DNA from: a marine gamma proteobacterium HTCC2080
GTDB lineage: Bacteria; Pseudomonadota; Gammaproteobacteria; Pseudomonadales; Halieaceae
Length of the DNA stretch: 64,000 bases
Reading direction: 5' to 3'
Assembly: GCA_000169115.1 (NCBI GenBank)
Contig: AAVV01000005.1
Location: 62,001-126,000, forward strand
Position 1 is the first letter of the stretch. Each line of letters begins with the position of its first letter. Position numbers and translations under genes: made by a program. Under the pieces are notes generated by a model. The model worked only from the letters and a program-made list of their open reading frames with translations, did no database searches and was not told where the DNA came from. Positions 42,771 through 52,164 of this stretch are shown here, piece after piece.

Positions 42771-44102
42771 CTAAATCGAAGCAGGTTCAGCGGGGGGCAC
42801 TGCGCCAATGCGATTCCCTAATACATTCTTGCATTCCTTCGCAGTCCAAAAGCTGAGCACGACAAAGCCCAGGAAGAAATAAAACCCCATTCCTAGCTCA
42901 GACGCAGAAGCGGCCTGCACAAACTGCGCTTCAGTGAATAAAGTGTTCATGGCGTCAGTATGACTCGCAATTAGCTGATCCATGCCAATGAAGGCCATGA
43001 TCAGGGCAACGACAAAGACATCCGCCATCGACCATTTTCCGGAGTCGATAGCTAACCACTTGAGTGCTGGGTGAACAGGTTTAGGCGTTGTTTGAAGTAG
43101 CAATACTATGGCAGCTAAGCATTTGCTCACTGGGATGAGGACGCAAAATAACGTCATGCCAGCGGCTAAGGCCAGCAGTGAAGGTTGACCGGTCTCGATA
43201 AGTAGCGTCGCTAGGTCGCCCACGCTTTTGTTCTGGTACATCAACAGCTGTTGGTCAAAATATAGGCTGGCCCCACCAACACTTACTTCAAATGGCTCGA
43301 TGAACGCTTTTAACTTCATCATTGGTACTAAAATACCTGGAACCAGCAGAGCCAGAATCGAAACGTTGAGCAGGCAAAGCGTCACCGCGCGGGGTGATGC
43401 GCCCCCTGTGGTATTCGGCGGGACGAAACGATTAATGATAATGAGGGATAGTAGGGCGAGTGCAAGGCACAGCACCAAAAGATTAGCTTGCTCTTGGGTT
43501 TGTTGCTGTGACACCTGCAGCTTCGCAACGCACTGGGTTGTCGTCTCACACTGCAACAGGCGGTGGATGGATTGCGTTTGATCGATGGCTTCCGCATTTA
43601 AGTCTTGTGACAGGTTGTTGAGATATTGGCCAAGTGCGGATTCAAGACCGGCTGCTAGTTCACCTTGCTCAAGGTCTTCGACAAAGGCTTCTGCAATAGC
43701 AGGTACTGAACTCTCAAGTGCGTCGAAATCTACGAGCACATCCAGAATAAACGCCTGCCCCAGTGCCTGTAGCGAGTTGTTGATAGTTTTGGCGTTTGCT
43801 TGTTTTTCTCGAAGGGTGCTGCGGTACTCGACAATGGCGTTATATAGCAGTGTTTCTGTCGCCTCGATGAGTAAATCTTTGGAGCTCTGTTGCTCAAAAA
43901 GACGGTCAATTTCTTGCTTCCCAAGCTTTCCAAGCACCTCCCCCCAGACTGTTGGCGAGGTGATCGCCCGCTCGCTAAGGGTGAGAGCTGATATTTGATC
44001 CTCCACATTGCGTGCGGCGTTAAGTTGTTGAGTAATTCCAAGGGCCGACCACCAAATCATCGCGGTTGTAATGACGCCCAACGTTATGAGGAATGATTTC
44101 AT
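42771..44102 (-). CDS. Paraquat-inducible protein A (PqiA)-like membrane protein
   Basis: A 443-residue protein. A transmembrane segment at the N-terminus is followed by a long helical soluble region (about residues 25-205, rich in Gln, Glu and Ala). Four or so transmembrane segments in the second half then carry the PqiA signature WSMADVFVVALIMAFIGMD and preceding LIPVSKCLAAIVLLLQ. Normal PqiA lacks the long N-terminal insert and has zinc-ribbon Cys pairs; here only two Cys (LLQCETTTQC) lie before the membrane core. PqiA-type proteins act with MCE transporters at the envelope, but no mce genes are nearby. Confidence 0.7.
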   Translation of the reverse strand: MKSFLITLGVITTAMIWWSALGITQQLNAARNVEDQISALTLSERAITSPTVWGEVLGKLGKQEIDRLFEQQSSKDLLIEATETLLYNAIVEYRSTLREKQANAKTINNSLQALGQAFILDVLVDFDALESSVPAIAEAFVEDLEQGELAAGLESALGQYLNNLSQDLNAEAIDQTQSIHRLLQCETTTQCVAKLQVSQQQTQEQANLLVLCLALALLSLIIINRFVPPNTTGGASPRAVTLCLLNVSILALLVPGILVPMMKLKAFIEPFEVSVGGASLYFDQQLLMYQNKSVGDLATLLIETGQPSLLALAAGMTLFCVLIPVSKCLAAIVLLLQTTPKPVHPALKWLAIDSGKWSMADVFVVALIMAFIGMDQLIASHTDAMNTLFTEAQFVQAASASELGMGFYFFLGFVVLSFWTAKECKNVLGNRIGAVPPAEPASI

Positions 44103-44186
44103 GGTGCCAGTAATACCTTCTGTTGCGTATACAGTTTCAAGCCACCGTAAACTGTACTAGGTAAAGATGATGAATAGTCCTAGAAG

Positions 44187-45275
44187 CTATCGTCTGGTCC
44201 TAAAGAGGAAGAATAACGCAAAGACCATACACCCCATCACGTAGGGCAGCGAACCAATTGGAAGACCCTGTTTAGTTAAGCCCTCAGTTGCCGCTAGGTA
44301 ATCGGGTAGGGCGTAAAGCCAGAGGCAGAAAAACACGCTAAGGAAGAGCACAAAATAGGCTCGGGAATAGCGCCAAAGCCCCTCGGTAGAAAAAGAGGTA
44401 AGACGCAAAAATTGACGCAACGTAAGTCCAGCCGCCGCGCCCACAATGGCTACCGAGGCAAGCATCTCCAAGCGGGGCGTGAGGTCAATGCCCAGTACAC
44501 TGAACCAAGTGTTGAGTGTGAGCAGTACGAAAACTATTGGTGTTAGCAGCCCCGCGAGCAGTGTGCCGAGAGCGAAGCCCCGAACACGACGATTTCCAGG
44601 CATGGCGGGTGCGTTTTGCGCGAGCACAGACTTAGGGACTAAAAGTTGGGTGGCAAGGGTCAGCGCAATAGGCCCTACGAAGGCAAAGCTGACCATGCTG
44701 GAAACTGGTACTGAGGCAAGGGATGAAGTGAAGTTGGGGTAATTCCATGTCCACCACCCATATTGGGGGCCAAAGTGATCAAAAATCTCATAGAAAACAT
44801 GGTGAACTATGCCTACGCCCAGTGCGCCAATGAGTGTTCCCCATTGTTGGTCAAAGAGCCCAGCTTGCCTTACGAGGACGAAGGACGCGTACATGATGGC
44901 CGGGTAAAGTGCGAGGATGTACAGGGGCGCTCGCCCGAAGAAGAACTGCACGGAAAACTCATTATGAATGAAAAATAGGGCGTTGTCCGGTGCGCCCAGC
45001 TTCTCGGGAAAATATACGGGTATTTCCAGCGCCAGCATAAAAATGACCGAAGCCAGCCAAAAGCCTAAATAAATAGATTCGCCTGCCTTAAAGCGAGTCA
45101 CGCTGTGACGCAGGCCCCAAAGTGCACCTAGGATGAGCAGTACTTCAATGACATTCATGGTCCAGTGGGACAGCGTAAAAGGGCTTTTTATAAAAGCCCA
45201 GCTCTCAATATTTTTGGGGTCGAAGCCGCCAAGACGCTCGACCAGTTGGGTAAAGGTGAGTGCGGTCTCAGTCAC
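44187..45275 (-). CDS. Multi-spanning membrane protein of unknown function
   Basis: A 362-residue protein with about nine hydrophobic segments. Polar residues within or near the membrane include GALGVGIVHHVFYEIFDHFG and NALFFIHNEFSVQFFFGR. It starts at a GTG overlapping the end of the upstream metal-hydrolase-like gene; a start further upstream would lie inside that gene. No family is recognised with confidence. The His-rich loop and its coupling to a likely di-iron protein suggest a shared pathway, but this is inference. Confidence 0.65.
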   Translation of the reverse strand: MTETALTFTQLVERLGGFDPKNIESWAFIKSPFTLSHWTMNVIEVLLILGALWGLRHSVTRFKAGESIYLGFWLASVIFMLALEIPVYFPEKLGAPDNALFFIHNEFSVQFFFGRAPLYILALYPAIMYASFVLVRQAGLFDQQWGTLIGALGVGIVHHVFYEIFDHFGPQYGWWTWNYPNFTSSLASVPVSSMVSFAFVGPIALTLATQLLVPKSVLAQNAPAMPGNRRVRGFALGTLLAGLLTPIVFVLLTLNTWFSVLGIDLTPRLEMLASVAIVGAAAGLTLRQFLRLTSFSTEGLWRYSRAYFVLFLSVFFCLWLYALPDYLAATEGLTKQGLPIGSLPYVMGCMVFALFFLFRTRR

Positions 45276-46113
45276 TGAGCACCAGGTGTTGAGGTTTGCC
45301 GACAATTTGAGACACATCGGCGCCCGACTGCCAGTGACCCAGCCACTCGGCATAGTAGTCAGGCAAAGGCTGGTTCACGCTGTCATGCCAGGGGAACTGT
45401 GAGGCCAGCACACCGACTGCAGATCTCAATTGTGCCCATAGGGGGATACGTGCAAAGGGGTTATCTGAATACGCGTTGTCTGGGACGTCTTTGACTAGGG
45501 ATTCGAATTCTCCCTTAATCATGTCAAACAAATCGCGGGTATGTTTTTGAAACGCCCCAGTTTTTCGAATGCGGTACCAGTGGCTGCCAACGACGTGGTT
45601 GTAGACATCGTAGGCGGAGCTTCGATGCTCAATTTCCTCGCAAAAGTGCCAAACAAAAAGCGATGCTACTTGGGCATCGCCCTCTTCAAATAATGCGGCA
45701 CGGTGATCAAGTATCATTTTAAAAAACGGGGTGAAAATGGCCTCGAGGCCGCCTGCATAGGCCAAGTGATATTCCAGAGGATGGGCGTTGTAAACGTCGT
45801 CGTAGCTGGCTAGTACTTTATCGAGTACGCCTTGTAGTGCGGGGTATTGCGCTATGAGCGCCCTAGCGTGTCGCATGTGTTTTTGGGCATGAATGGCTTC
45901 CTGCTTACGAAAAGCAACAGCTTCTTCCATAACCGCTGGGTCGGTAATATGCGCTTCTGCATCGCGCATCGCGCGACACATGTACTTTTCGAAGCCGACA
46001 ACAAAGAACGTGATTTGGTTCATCAGCACGGAGAACGAGGGATTGGCAGGATTCCAGATAAATTTGGCCTGATCTACATCGAAGTTAATTTGCCTTACGA
46101 CTAAATCACTCAC
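45268..46113 (-). CDS. Predicted metal-dependent hydrolase (PF10118-like, di-iron helical fold)
   Basis: A 281-residue helical protein resembling the Metal_hydrol family. Possible metal ligands are E and H in FRKQEAIHAQKHMRHAR, H and E in EYHLAYAGGLEA and HFCEEIEHRSSAYD, the ExxH pattern of ferritin-like di-iron proteins. No signal peptide. Function in the family is not established; hydroxylase or hydrolase activity is possible. It overlaps the next gene, a multi-pass membrane protein, by 8 bases. Confidence 0.78.
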   Translation of the reverse strand: MSDLVVRQINFDVDQAKFIWNPANPSFSVLMNQITFFVVGFEKYMCRAMRDAEAHITDPAVMEEAVAFRKQEAIHAQKHMRHARALIAQYPALQGVLDKVLASYDDVYNAHPLEYHLAYAGGLEAIFTPFFKMILDHRAALFEEGDAQVASLFVWHFCEEIEHRSSAYDVYNHVVGSHWYRIRKTGAFQKHTRDLFDMIKGEFESLVKDVPDNAYSDNPFARIPLWAQLRSAVGVLASQFPWHDSVNQPLPDYYAEWLGHWQSGADVSQIVGKPQHLVLSD

Positions 46114-46205
46114 GGTGCTTCTATACTCCTTTTCGCTAACTTCATGAACAATAGCCGGATTAGGCCCTTGGCACCACTGCCGCCTCAGGCTGTGAAAAAC
46201 TGATT

Positions 46206-47489
46206 TTAGTTGGCAGCCATAAAATCGAGGGTCAGGGCGGTCAATGCTCTTACGCCAACGGGCAGTGCGCGCTCATCGGCATAAAATCGGGGCGAGTGAT
46301 TGGGGTACACCAAGGTCGGGTCATCAGGTGCGACACCTAGAAACAAAAATAGTCCTGGTGCCTCGTTTGCGAAATAGGAGAAGTCTTCAGCGGTGGTAGT
46401 TTGCTGGGCCTCAACAAACTGCCCGCCAGTAACTCCCCGAAGGGTGGGTACCATCTGTTGGAAAAGTTCAGGATCGTTGCGAGTAACACCATAACCAAGA
46501 TCGATATCAACTTGAGCTGTGGCGCCAGCCGCTTCAGCAATATGCGTGGCCGTTCGGCGAATTCGATCGTGTATGTCGAGCCTTGTGTCAGCGTCGAAGG
46601 TGCGGATGGTGCCAATGAGATCGACCGATTCAGGAATAATGTTGCTACGAACCCCTCCGTCAATCTTTCCTACTGTCACAATCGATGGCGTGAGTGTTGC
46701 GTCTAGTTGCCGAGAAACGATGGTTTGTAGCCCGAGAACGATTTGACTGGCTGTAACAATGGGATCAACGCCGGCCCAGGGCACAGCGCCGTGAGTTTGC
46801 TTGCCGGTGACTGTGATTTTATAGCTGTCTGAGGACGCCATGAGGCCGCCGGGGCGAGTTGCAATAACACCTGCAGGGTAGGGGAAGACATGTAGGCCAA
46901 AGACCGCATCGGGAAGCACGTCATCAAAGGCGCCTTCCTGCAGCATAAGTTCGGCGCCGCCGACTGTTCCATCGGGGGTGCCTTCTTCTGCAGGTTGGAA
47001 TAAGAACAAGACAGTACCGGGTAATTCATCGCCTAGGCCGGCCAGTACTTCTGCCACCCCCATTAAAATAGCGACATGGTTGTCGTGACCGCAGGCATGC
47101 ATGACGCCAACATCTTGACCCAGATACTCGCCACGTGCCTTGGAAGCAAAGGGCAGGTCTACTAACTCTGTAACCGGTAGGCCATCCATGTCGGCGCGCA
47201 GCGCAACCACGGGACCATCACCACCTTTCAGCACACCTATTACGCCAGTGTGGGCGACTTCGGTTCGCACCTCCATACCGAGCCCACGCAAATGCTCTGC
47301 AATGATACCGGCGGTGCGAAACTCCCGATTGCCCAGCTCAGGATGTTCATGCAAATCCCGCCGCCAAGAGACAACTTCGGGCATCACTGCCTCGACACGG
47401 CGCTCTACAGACTCAGCCAAATCTGCTGCGGTGATGGGTGTAAGCAAGACTGCAAAGGAAATCGTGGCGATGCGTGTAAATAGATTCAT
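46206..47489 (-). CDS. Exported M20-family amidohydrolase
   Basis: A 427-residue zinc amidohydrolase with a signal peptide (TISFAVLLTPITA). The family motifs are WRRDLHEHPELGNREFRTA, VVALRADMDGLPVTE, MHACGHDNHVAILMGVAEVL and FQPAEEGTPDGTVGGAELML, with metal-ligand Cys/His/Glu (CGHD and EE). The dimerisation domain contains GKQTHGAVPWAGVDPI. Relatives cleave N-acyl amino acids, indole-acetyl amino acids or hippurate. Export is unusual for the general family but occurs in marine members. Substrate unknown. Confidence 0.9.
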   Translation of the reverse strand: MNLFTRIATISFAVLLTPITAADLAESVERRVEAVMPEVVSWRRDLHEHPELGNREFRTAGIIAEHLRGLGMEVRTEVAHTGVIGVLKGGDGPVVALRADMDGLPVTELVDLPFASKARGEYLGQDVGVMHACGHDNHVAILMGVAEVLAGLGDELPGTVLFLFQPAEEGTPDGTVGGAELMLQEGAFDDVLPDAVFGLHVFPYPAGVIATRPGGLMASSDSYKITVTGKQTHGAVPWAGVDPIVTASQIVLGLQTIVSRQLDATLTPSIVTVGKIDGGVRSNIIPESVDLIGTIRTFDADTRLDIHDRIRRTATHIAEAAGATAQVDIDLGYGVTRNDPELFQQMVPTLRGVTGGQFVEAQQTTTAEDFSYFANEAPGLFLFLGVAPDDPTLVYPNHSPRFYADERALPVGVRALTALTLDFMAAN

Positions 47490-47724
47490 GGTGTTTTGCC
47501 TCTAATTACGCACAACAAGATCGTGCGCTAGACGTGTTTTCTTATAGTTGTTGAACTAAAACTCTCACTGAGCCTCGTTACTGTGACGCAGCTTGGGCAC
47601 GGGAGCAACATTGCCAGTATCATTTGCAATCGGCAAATCAGCTGAAAACCCAACTTTATCCATGTCACTGGAACCTGGCACTGGAGCCTGCTACTGGAGA
47701 TTACTACCGGTTATGTCGAGTCGT

Positions 47725-47913
47725 TTACAGGCCGAACACGCCACTGGCATTACCGAAATAGCACATACCTATGAAAGCTATTGTCGCACTGACCAGGGGA
47801 ATCCAAAACATACCGACGGGCGCATCGGCACGACGTGCCATCCCCAAATCTCCTAGCAAGCTGATCAGCCACATTGCCGCGCAGCCCCAAAATCCAATCG
47901 TTAGCCAACTCAT
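47725..47913 (-). CDS. Small two-pass membrane protein, 62 aa
   Basis: A 62-residue gene starting at an ATG with AAGGA six bases upstream. Two hydrophobic helices (WLTIGFWGCAAMWLISLLGDLGM and FWIPLVSATIAFIGMCYFG) are joined by a basic loop (ARRADAP), and the end is NASGVFGL. The pattern is gene-like although no family is recognised. It is isolated between the M20 amidohydrolase and the divergent MttB-family gene. Confidence 0.55.
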   Translation of the reverse strand: MSWLTIGFWGCAAMWLISLLGDLGMARRADAPVGMFWIPLVSATIAFIGMCYFGNASGVFGL

Positions 47914-48102
47914 GAAAAATCCTTGTGTTTTTAGATTCACCTACAGTATTTCTGAGAATGTTTTTGATCACAAATCCGACCTTTTGAGTGTCGTTTTTAG
48001 AACTGGTGTCTGTGTCAATTATGAGGTATTTCTACACTCAGAATACGATCGGGTGTACGCGAAGCTCGGCGGCCTTTTGGTGTTAGCTTGGGGAATTTCA
48101 TC

Positions 48103-49650
48103 ATGGCAAGAAGATCAGGCGGTAGACAGGCAAGACATGCGCAGCGCAGCGCGCCGTTAGCTGAAGAGTTGAAGCCCGTTAGGCCCGGGGAGCGAGGAGG
48201 GCAGTATCAGCCGTTTGCCAAAGCAGACCTTGATGCTGTGGTCGCCAATATTTTTCGAATTCTTGAAGAAGTCGGGTTCAAAGATGCCACCCCCCATTGT
48301 ATCGCCGCTTGCCAGGCTGTTGGTGCGATCCTCGGCGAGGATGGGCGACTGCGGATGCCTCGCAGTGTTGTTGATGATGCCCTAGGCAAAGCGCGGCGTA
48401 ATATGACCTTGTTTGCACAAGACCCAGCCTTTGATTTAGATCTTTCGGGAACTCGGGTACATTTTTCTACCGCTGGTGCGGCGGTAATGGTCGCTGACTC
48501 TGTTCGCAACGAATACCGCGAATCAACCTCACAAGATTTGTACAACCTGGCACGCATTGTTGATAACTGCGAAAACATCCACATGTTCCAACGTATGTGC
48601 GTTTTACGCGATATTGAAGATCCTTATGAGATGGATCTCAATACCACCTATTGTTCCGTTGCCGGTACGCGTAAACACGTGGGTGCGAGCTGGGGTCATC
48701 ACACCCACCTCGAGAAAACGTTGGAAATGCTTCACGTTATCGCTGGGGGAGAGGCTAAGTGGCGTGAGCGACCCTTTGTCAGTCAGTCGAATTGCTTTGT
48801 AGTGCCGCCTATGAAGTTTGCCAGCGACGCACTGGAGTGTCTGCGCGTGGCCGTTGAGGGTGGCATGCCGGTGCTGTTGTTGTCGGCTGGGCAGGCGGGG
48901 GCGACAACACCGGCCTGTCTTGCAGGTGCAGTGAGTCAAGCTTGGGCCGAGTGCTTGGGTGGTTTGGTTTACGTCAACGCGATAAAGCCCGGTGCTCCGG
49001 CCATTATTGGCACCTGGCCTTTCGTCTCTGATCTGCGTACGGGGTCTATGAGTGGAGGATCTCCAGAGCAGGGCTTAATATCTAGTGCCTGCGCACAGTT
49101 GGGTGCACATTTTGATTTGCCCTTCGGTACCGCTTGCGGCATGACCGACGCCAACATGCCGGACTTTCAGGCGGGAGCCGAGCGTGCCCATACTCTGATG
49201 CCACCAGCCCTAGCCGGTGCCAATATTATTTATGAATCCGCTGGTATGTATTCGAGCTTATTGGGCGTGTGTCCGGAAAGCTTGCTGCTCGATAACGATG
49301 TCCTAGGCGCCACATTGCGAGCGGTTCGTGGTGTGGAGGTTAACACCAACACCCTTGGCTTTGACGATCTAGCTGAAGTTTGTCTCGGTGAGAAAGGTCA
49401 TTACTTGGGGTCTGATCATACGCTCGCAGTGATGCAAAGTGAGTATATTTATCCTGAGGTGGGTAATCGTTTTAGCCCTACGCTGTGGGAACAAGCAAAA
49501 AAGCCTTTGGCCATCGATAGTGCCATTCGCAAACGCGATGAAATACTGACGACGTACAGTCCCAGCCATATCAGCGCTGCAGTTGATGCCGAAATACGGG
49601 CAAAGTTTCCCATTCGACTTCACCTTGAAGAACTCTCACAGACCGGCTGA
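48103..49650 (+). CDS. MttB-family (trimethylamine methyltransferase-like) protein, non-pyrrolysine
   Basis: A 515-residue member of the MttB superfamily of corrinoid-dependent methyltransferases. Family blocks include ANIFRILEEVGFKDATPHCI near the start, RVHFSTAGAAVMVAD, SQSNCFVVPPMKF, and FGTACGMTDANMPDFQAG, the region where methanogen MttB carries pyrrolysine; here it is read through with ordinary codons and no UAG. Non-pyrrolysine members demethylate betaines such as glycine betaine, proline betaine or carnitine. A corrinoid protein gene is not adjacent. The ATG at 48103 has GGGGAA upstream. It converges on two dimethylglycine-dehydrogenase-like genes. Confidence 0.85.
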   Translation: MARRSGGRQARHAQRSAPLAEELKPVRPGERGGQYQPFAKADLDAVVANIFRILEEVGFKDATPHCIAACQAVGAILGEDGRLRMPRSVVDDALGKARRNMTLFAQDPAFDLDLSGTRVHFSTAGAAVMVADSVRNEYRESTSQDLYNLARIVDNCENIHMFQRMCVLRDIEDPYEMDLNTTYCSVAGTRKHVGASWGHHTHLEKTLEMLHVIAGGEAKWRERPFVSQSNCFVVPPMKFASDALECLRVAVEGGMPVLLLSAGQAGATTPACLAGAVSQAWAECLGGLVYVNAIKPGAPAIIGTWPFVSDLRTGSMSGGSPEQGLISSACAQLGAHFDLPFGTACGMTDANMPDFQAGAERAHTLMPPALAGANIIYESAGMYSSLLGVCPESLLLDNDVLGATLRAVRGVEVNTNTLGFDDLAEVCLGEKGHYLGSDHTLAVMQSEYIYPEVGNRFSPTLWEQAKKPLAIDSAIRKRDEILTTYSPSHISAAVDAEIRAKFPIRLHLEELSQTG

Positions 49651-49719
49651 TCCAGAGCTTCTCTAGTGAGCGCTGATCAGTCTCACTGTAGTAGCTATCT
49701 AGGCACTATCACTCGCTGT

Positions 49720-52164
49720 TTAGGACCGAATGCGCGCATTTTTTGGATCATACATCGGGTCTAAAGAAACCTCTGCTGGCACGCGTTCACACGCCACTTC
49801 TACTTCGTAGGTTCCTGTTAGCACATCTTTGCGATCACCATCTGGTGGTACGTCAACGTAGCCCAAACCAATGGCGCCTCCCAAGGTATGCCCGTAGGCT
49901 CCAGAGGTGATGTGGCCCACGAGAGCACCATCGCGCCAAATAGGCTCGTTGTGGTAGATCAAGGGTTCGGGGTCACACAGTTTGAGCTGTAGCAGCTGTC
50001 GAGAAAGCCCTTGCTCCTGCTGACGGAGCAGGGCCTCGCGACCAATAAAGCCTTGGGGTTTGTCAAATTTGATCACGAAACCCAAGCCGGCTTCCAGCGG
50101 TGAGTCTTCATCCGTAATGTCGTGGCTCCAGTGTCGATAAGCCTTTTCAAGCCGCAGAGAATTGAGCGCATGATAACCGGCGTGGACAAGCCCAAAGGCT
50201 TGTCCAGTCGAGACGATTCGGTCATAAATATCCTGCATAAACTCAGTGGGAATATACAGCTCCCAGCCTAGTTCGCCGACGAAGGTAATGCGTGAGGCCC
50301 TAACGTAGCCCAACCCTAGTTCAATCTCGCGACTGGTGGCAAAAGGAAAGCCCTTGTGGCTGAGATCGTCCGGGGAGAGTGACTGCAGAAGTGCTCGCGC
50401 TTGCGGTCCCATAATCGACAGCACGCCCATTCCCGACGTGACGTTGGTCAAAACGCAGTGGGCGGTTTCGGGGATGTGTTGTTTAAGCCAGTAAAAATCG
50501 CGAACCTCAGTTTCTGCGGCAGTGACAACTAGAAAAGCATTTTCAGAAAGCCGGGTGATGGTGAGGTCGGCTTCGATACCCCCCAGCTCGTTTAACCACT
50601 GGGTATAAATGACGCGGCCTACACTGACATCGACGTTATTGGCACATATGCGGTTGAGCACGCCAGCGGCGTCCCGGCCTTCACAACGAAATTTTGCAAA
50701 AGACGATAGGTCAAACAAAGCCACGCCCTCCCGAACAGCAAAATGTTCTGCGGCGGAGTGTTCGAACCAGTTCTGGCGACCGTAGCTGTATTCGTAACGC
50801 GCTTCAATTCCCTCTGGAGCGTACCAGTTGGGCCGTTCCCAGCCGTAAGCCTCGCCGTGACAGGCCCCCGCCGATACCAGTCGATCATGAATGGCTGACT
50901 TGCGTACACCGCGCCCGGTTTCATATTGGCGGTAGGGGTAGTGTGTGGCGTATAGCAGCCCCAGACTTTCGCTGACGCGCTCTCGCAAATATTGTCGATT
51001 GTTTTGAAACGGCATGTTGCGTCGAACATCGACTTCCCAAAGGTCGACGGGTGGCCGTTTGTCTCGAATCCATTCGGCGGTAACTTTGCCAACGCCGCCA
51101 GCAGACTGGAGGCCAATGGAGTTTAAACCCGCTGCGACAAAGCAGTTCTCTAGTTCGGGTGCCTCTCCAAGGTGGTAACGCACGTCTGGCGTAAAGCTTT
51201 CGGGGCCGCAAAAAAACTTTTGTATGCCGGCCTGCCCCAATGCGGGCAAACGCCTCATGGCATCGTGGAGCACCGGTTCGAAATGGTCAAAATCCCCTGC
51301 GATTTCATCGAAACAAAAGTCCTCAGATATGCCATCCATGCCCCAGGGCTTGGCATGGGGTTCGAAGGCGCCTACCAGCAGTTTCCCAGCGTCATATTTG
51401 TAATAAGTGCAGGCGTTATAATCGCGAAGCACGGGTAGGTCAGGGTGCAGCCCTGCTACTGACTCAAACAAAACGTAATAGTGCTCACAGGCATGCAACG
51501 GTAAATTGACACCGACCGATGCCGCGAGATCCCGCGACCACATGCCACCACAGATAACAACATGCCGGGCTTGTATCTCACCCTCCGCGGTACGCACCCC
51601 GGACACTTTTGAGCCCGTGCGTAAAATCTCTTCGACCGCAGTGTTAGTGAATATCTGAGCGCCGCGATTGCGCGCACCTTTGGCGAGGGCCTGAGTAATA
51701 TCAACGGCGTTGGCATACCCGTCTGAGGGAATATGAATCCCCCCGAATAAATCTTGAGTCTCTATTAGCGGATACCTCTCGCCAATTTCATCAACTTCAA
51801 GCACATTCACTTCCAGGCCGAAGACTTTCGCCATAGAAGCGCTGCGTTTGAGTTCCTCGAGTCGCTCCTCGGTTGAGGCTATGGAAATTGATCCAGACTG
51901 TCGGTACCCCGTGGCTTGTCCTGTCTCGGTCTCCAGTTCGCGGTATAGCTCACTGGTATAGCGGGCTAGTTTGGTCATATTAATAGAGCTTCGCAGTTGA
52001 CCAACAAGCCCGGCGGCATGCCAAGTCGTACCACTCGTTAACTCCTTTCGCTCTAACAAAACGACGTCGGTGATACCCAGTTTTGTCAGATGGTAGGCCA
52101 CGGAGCAACCAATAACACCGCCGCCGACAATGATGACTTCACATCGCGCTGGAAGGGCCGCCAT
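49720..52164 (-). CDS. Dimethylglycine/sarcosine dehydrogenase-like flavoprotein (DAO-GcvT), copy B
   Basis: An 814-residue enzyme of the DMGDH/SARDH type. Residues 8-25 form the FAD fold (EVIIVGGGVIGCSVAYHL). H49 in SGTTWHAAGL is the residue that carries covalent flavin in DMGDH. The middle domain leads to a C-terminal GcvT region (about 430-810; FKFRCEGRDAAGVLNRI-like, GVLSIMGPQARALL, VGELGWELYIPTEF). It should oxidatively demethylate an N-methyl amino acid, giving methylene-tetrahydrofolate. Its ATG overlaps the stop of the upstream paralogue (TAATG). Confidence 0.9.
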   Translation of the reverse strand: MAALPARCEVIIVGGGVIGCSVAYHLTKLGITDVVLLERKELTSGTTWHAAGLVGQLRSSINMTKLARYTSELYRELETETGQATGYRQSGSISIASTEERLEELKRSASMAKVFGLEVNVLEVDEIGERYPLIETQDLFGGIHIPSDGYANAVDITQALAKGARNRGAQIFTNTAVEEILRTGSKVSGVRTAEGEIQARHVVICGGMWSRDLAASVGVNLPLHACEHYYVLFESVAGLHPDLPVLRDYNACTYYKYDAGKLLVGAFEPHAKPWGMDGISEDFCFDEIAGDFDHFEPVLHDAMRRLPALGQAGIQKFFCGPESFTPDVRYHLGEAPELENCFVAAGLNSIGLQSAGGVGKVTAEWIRDKRPPVDLWEVDVRRNMPFQNNRQYLRERVSESLGLLYATHYPYRQYETGRGVRKSAIHDRLVSAGACHGEAYGWERPNWYAPEGIEARYEYSYGRQNWFEHSAAEHFAVREGVALFDLSSFAKFRCEGRDAAGVLNRICANNVDVSVGRVIYTQWLNELGGIEADLTITRLSENAFLVVTAAETEVRDFYWLKQHIPETAHCVLTNVTSGMGVLSIMGPQARALLQSLSPDDLSHKGFPFATSREIELGLGYVRASRITFVGELGWELYIPTEFMQDIYDRIVSTGQAFGLVHAGYHALNSLRLEKAYRHWSHDITDEDSPLEAGLGFVIKFDKPQGFIGREALLRQQEQGLSRQLLQLKLCDPEPLIYHNEPIWRDGALVGHITSGAYGHTLGGAIGLGYVDVPPDGDRKDVLTGTYEVEVACERVPAEVSLDPMYDPKNARIRS

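Noticed and set aside
47593-47856. Forward 87-codon frame in the gap before the MttB-family gene
   Set aside because: It is antisense to the better-supported 62-residue membrane gene and lacks a ribosome site and gene-like composition.
48103-49650. Pyrrolysine-containing MttB
   Set aside because: The frame has no internal UAG and the equivalent segment reads GMTDANMPD with standard codons.
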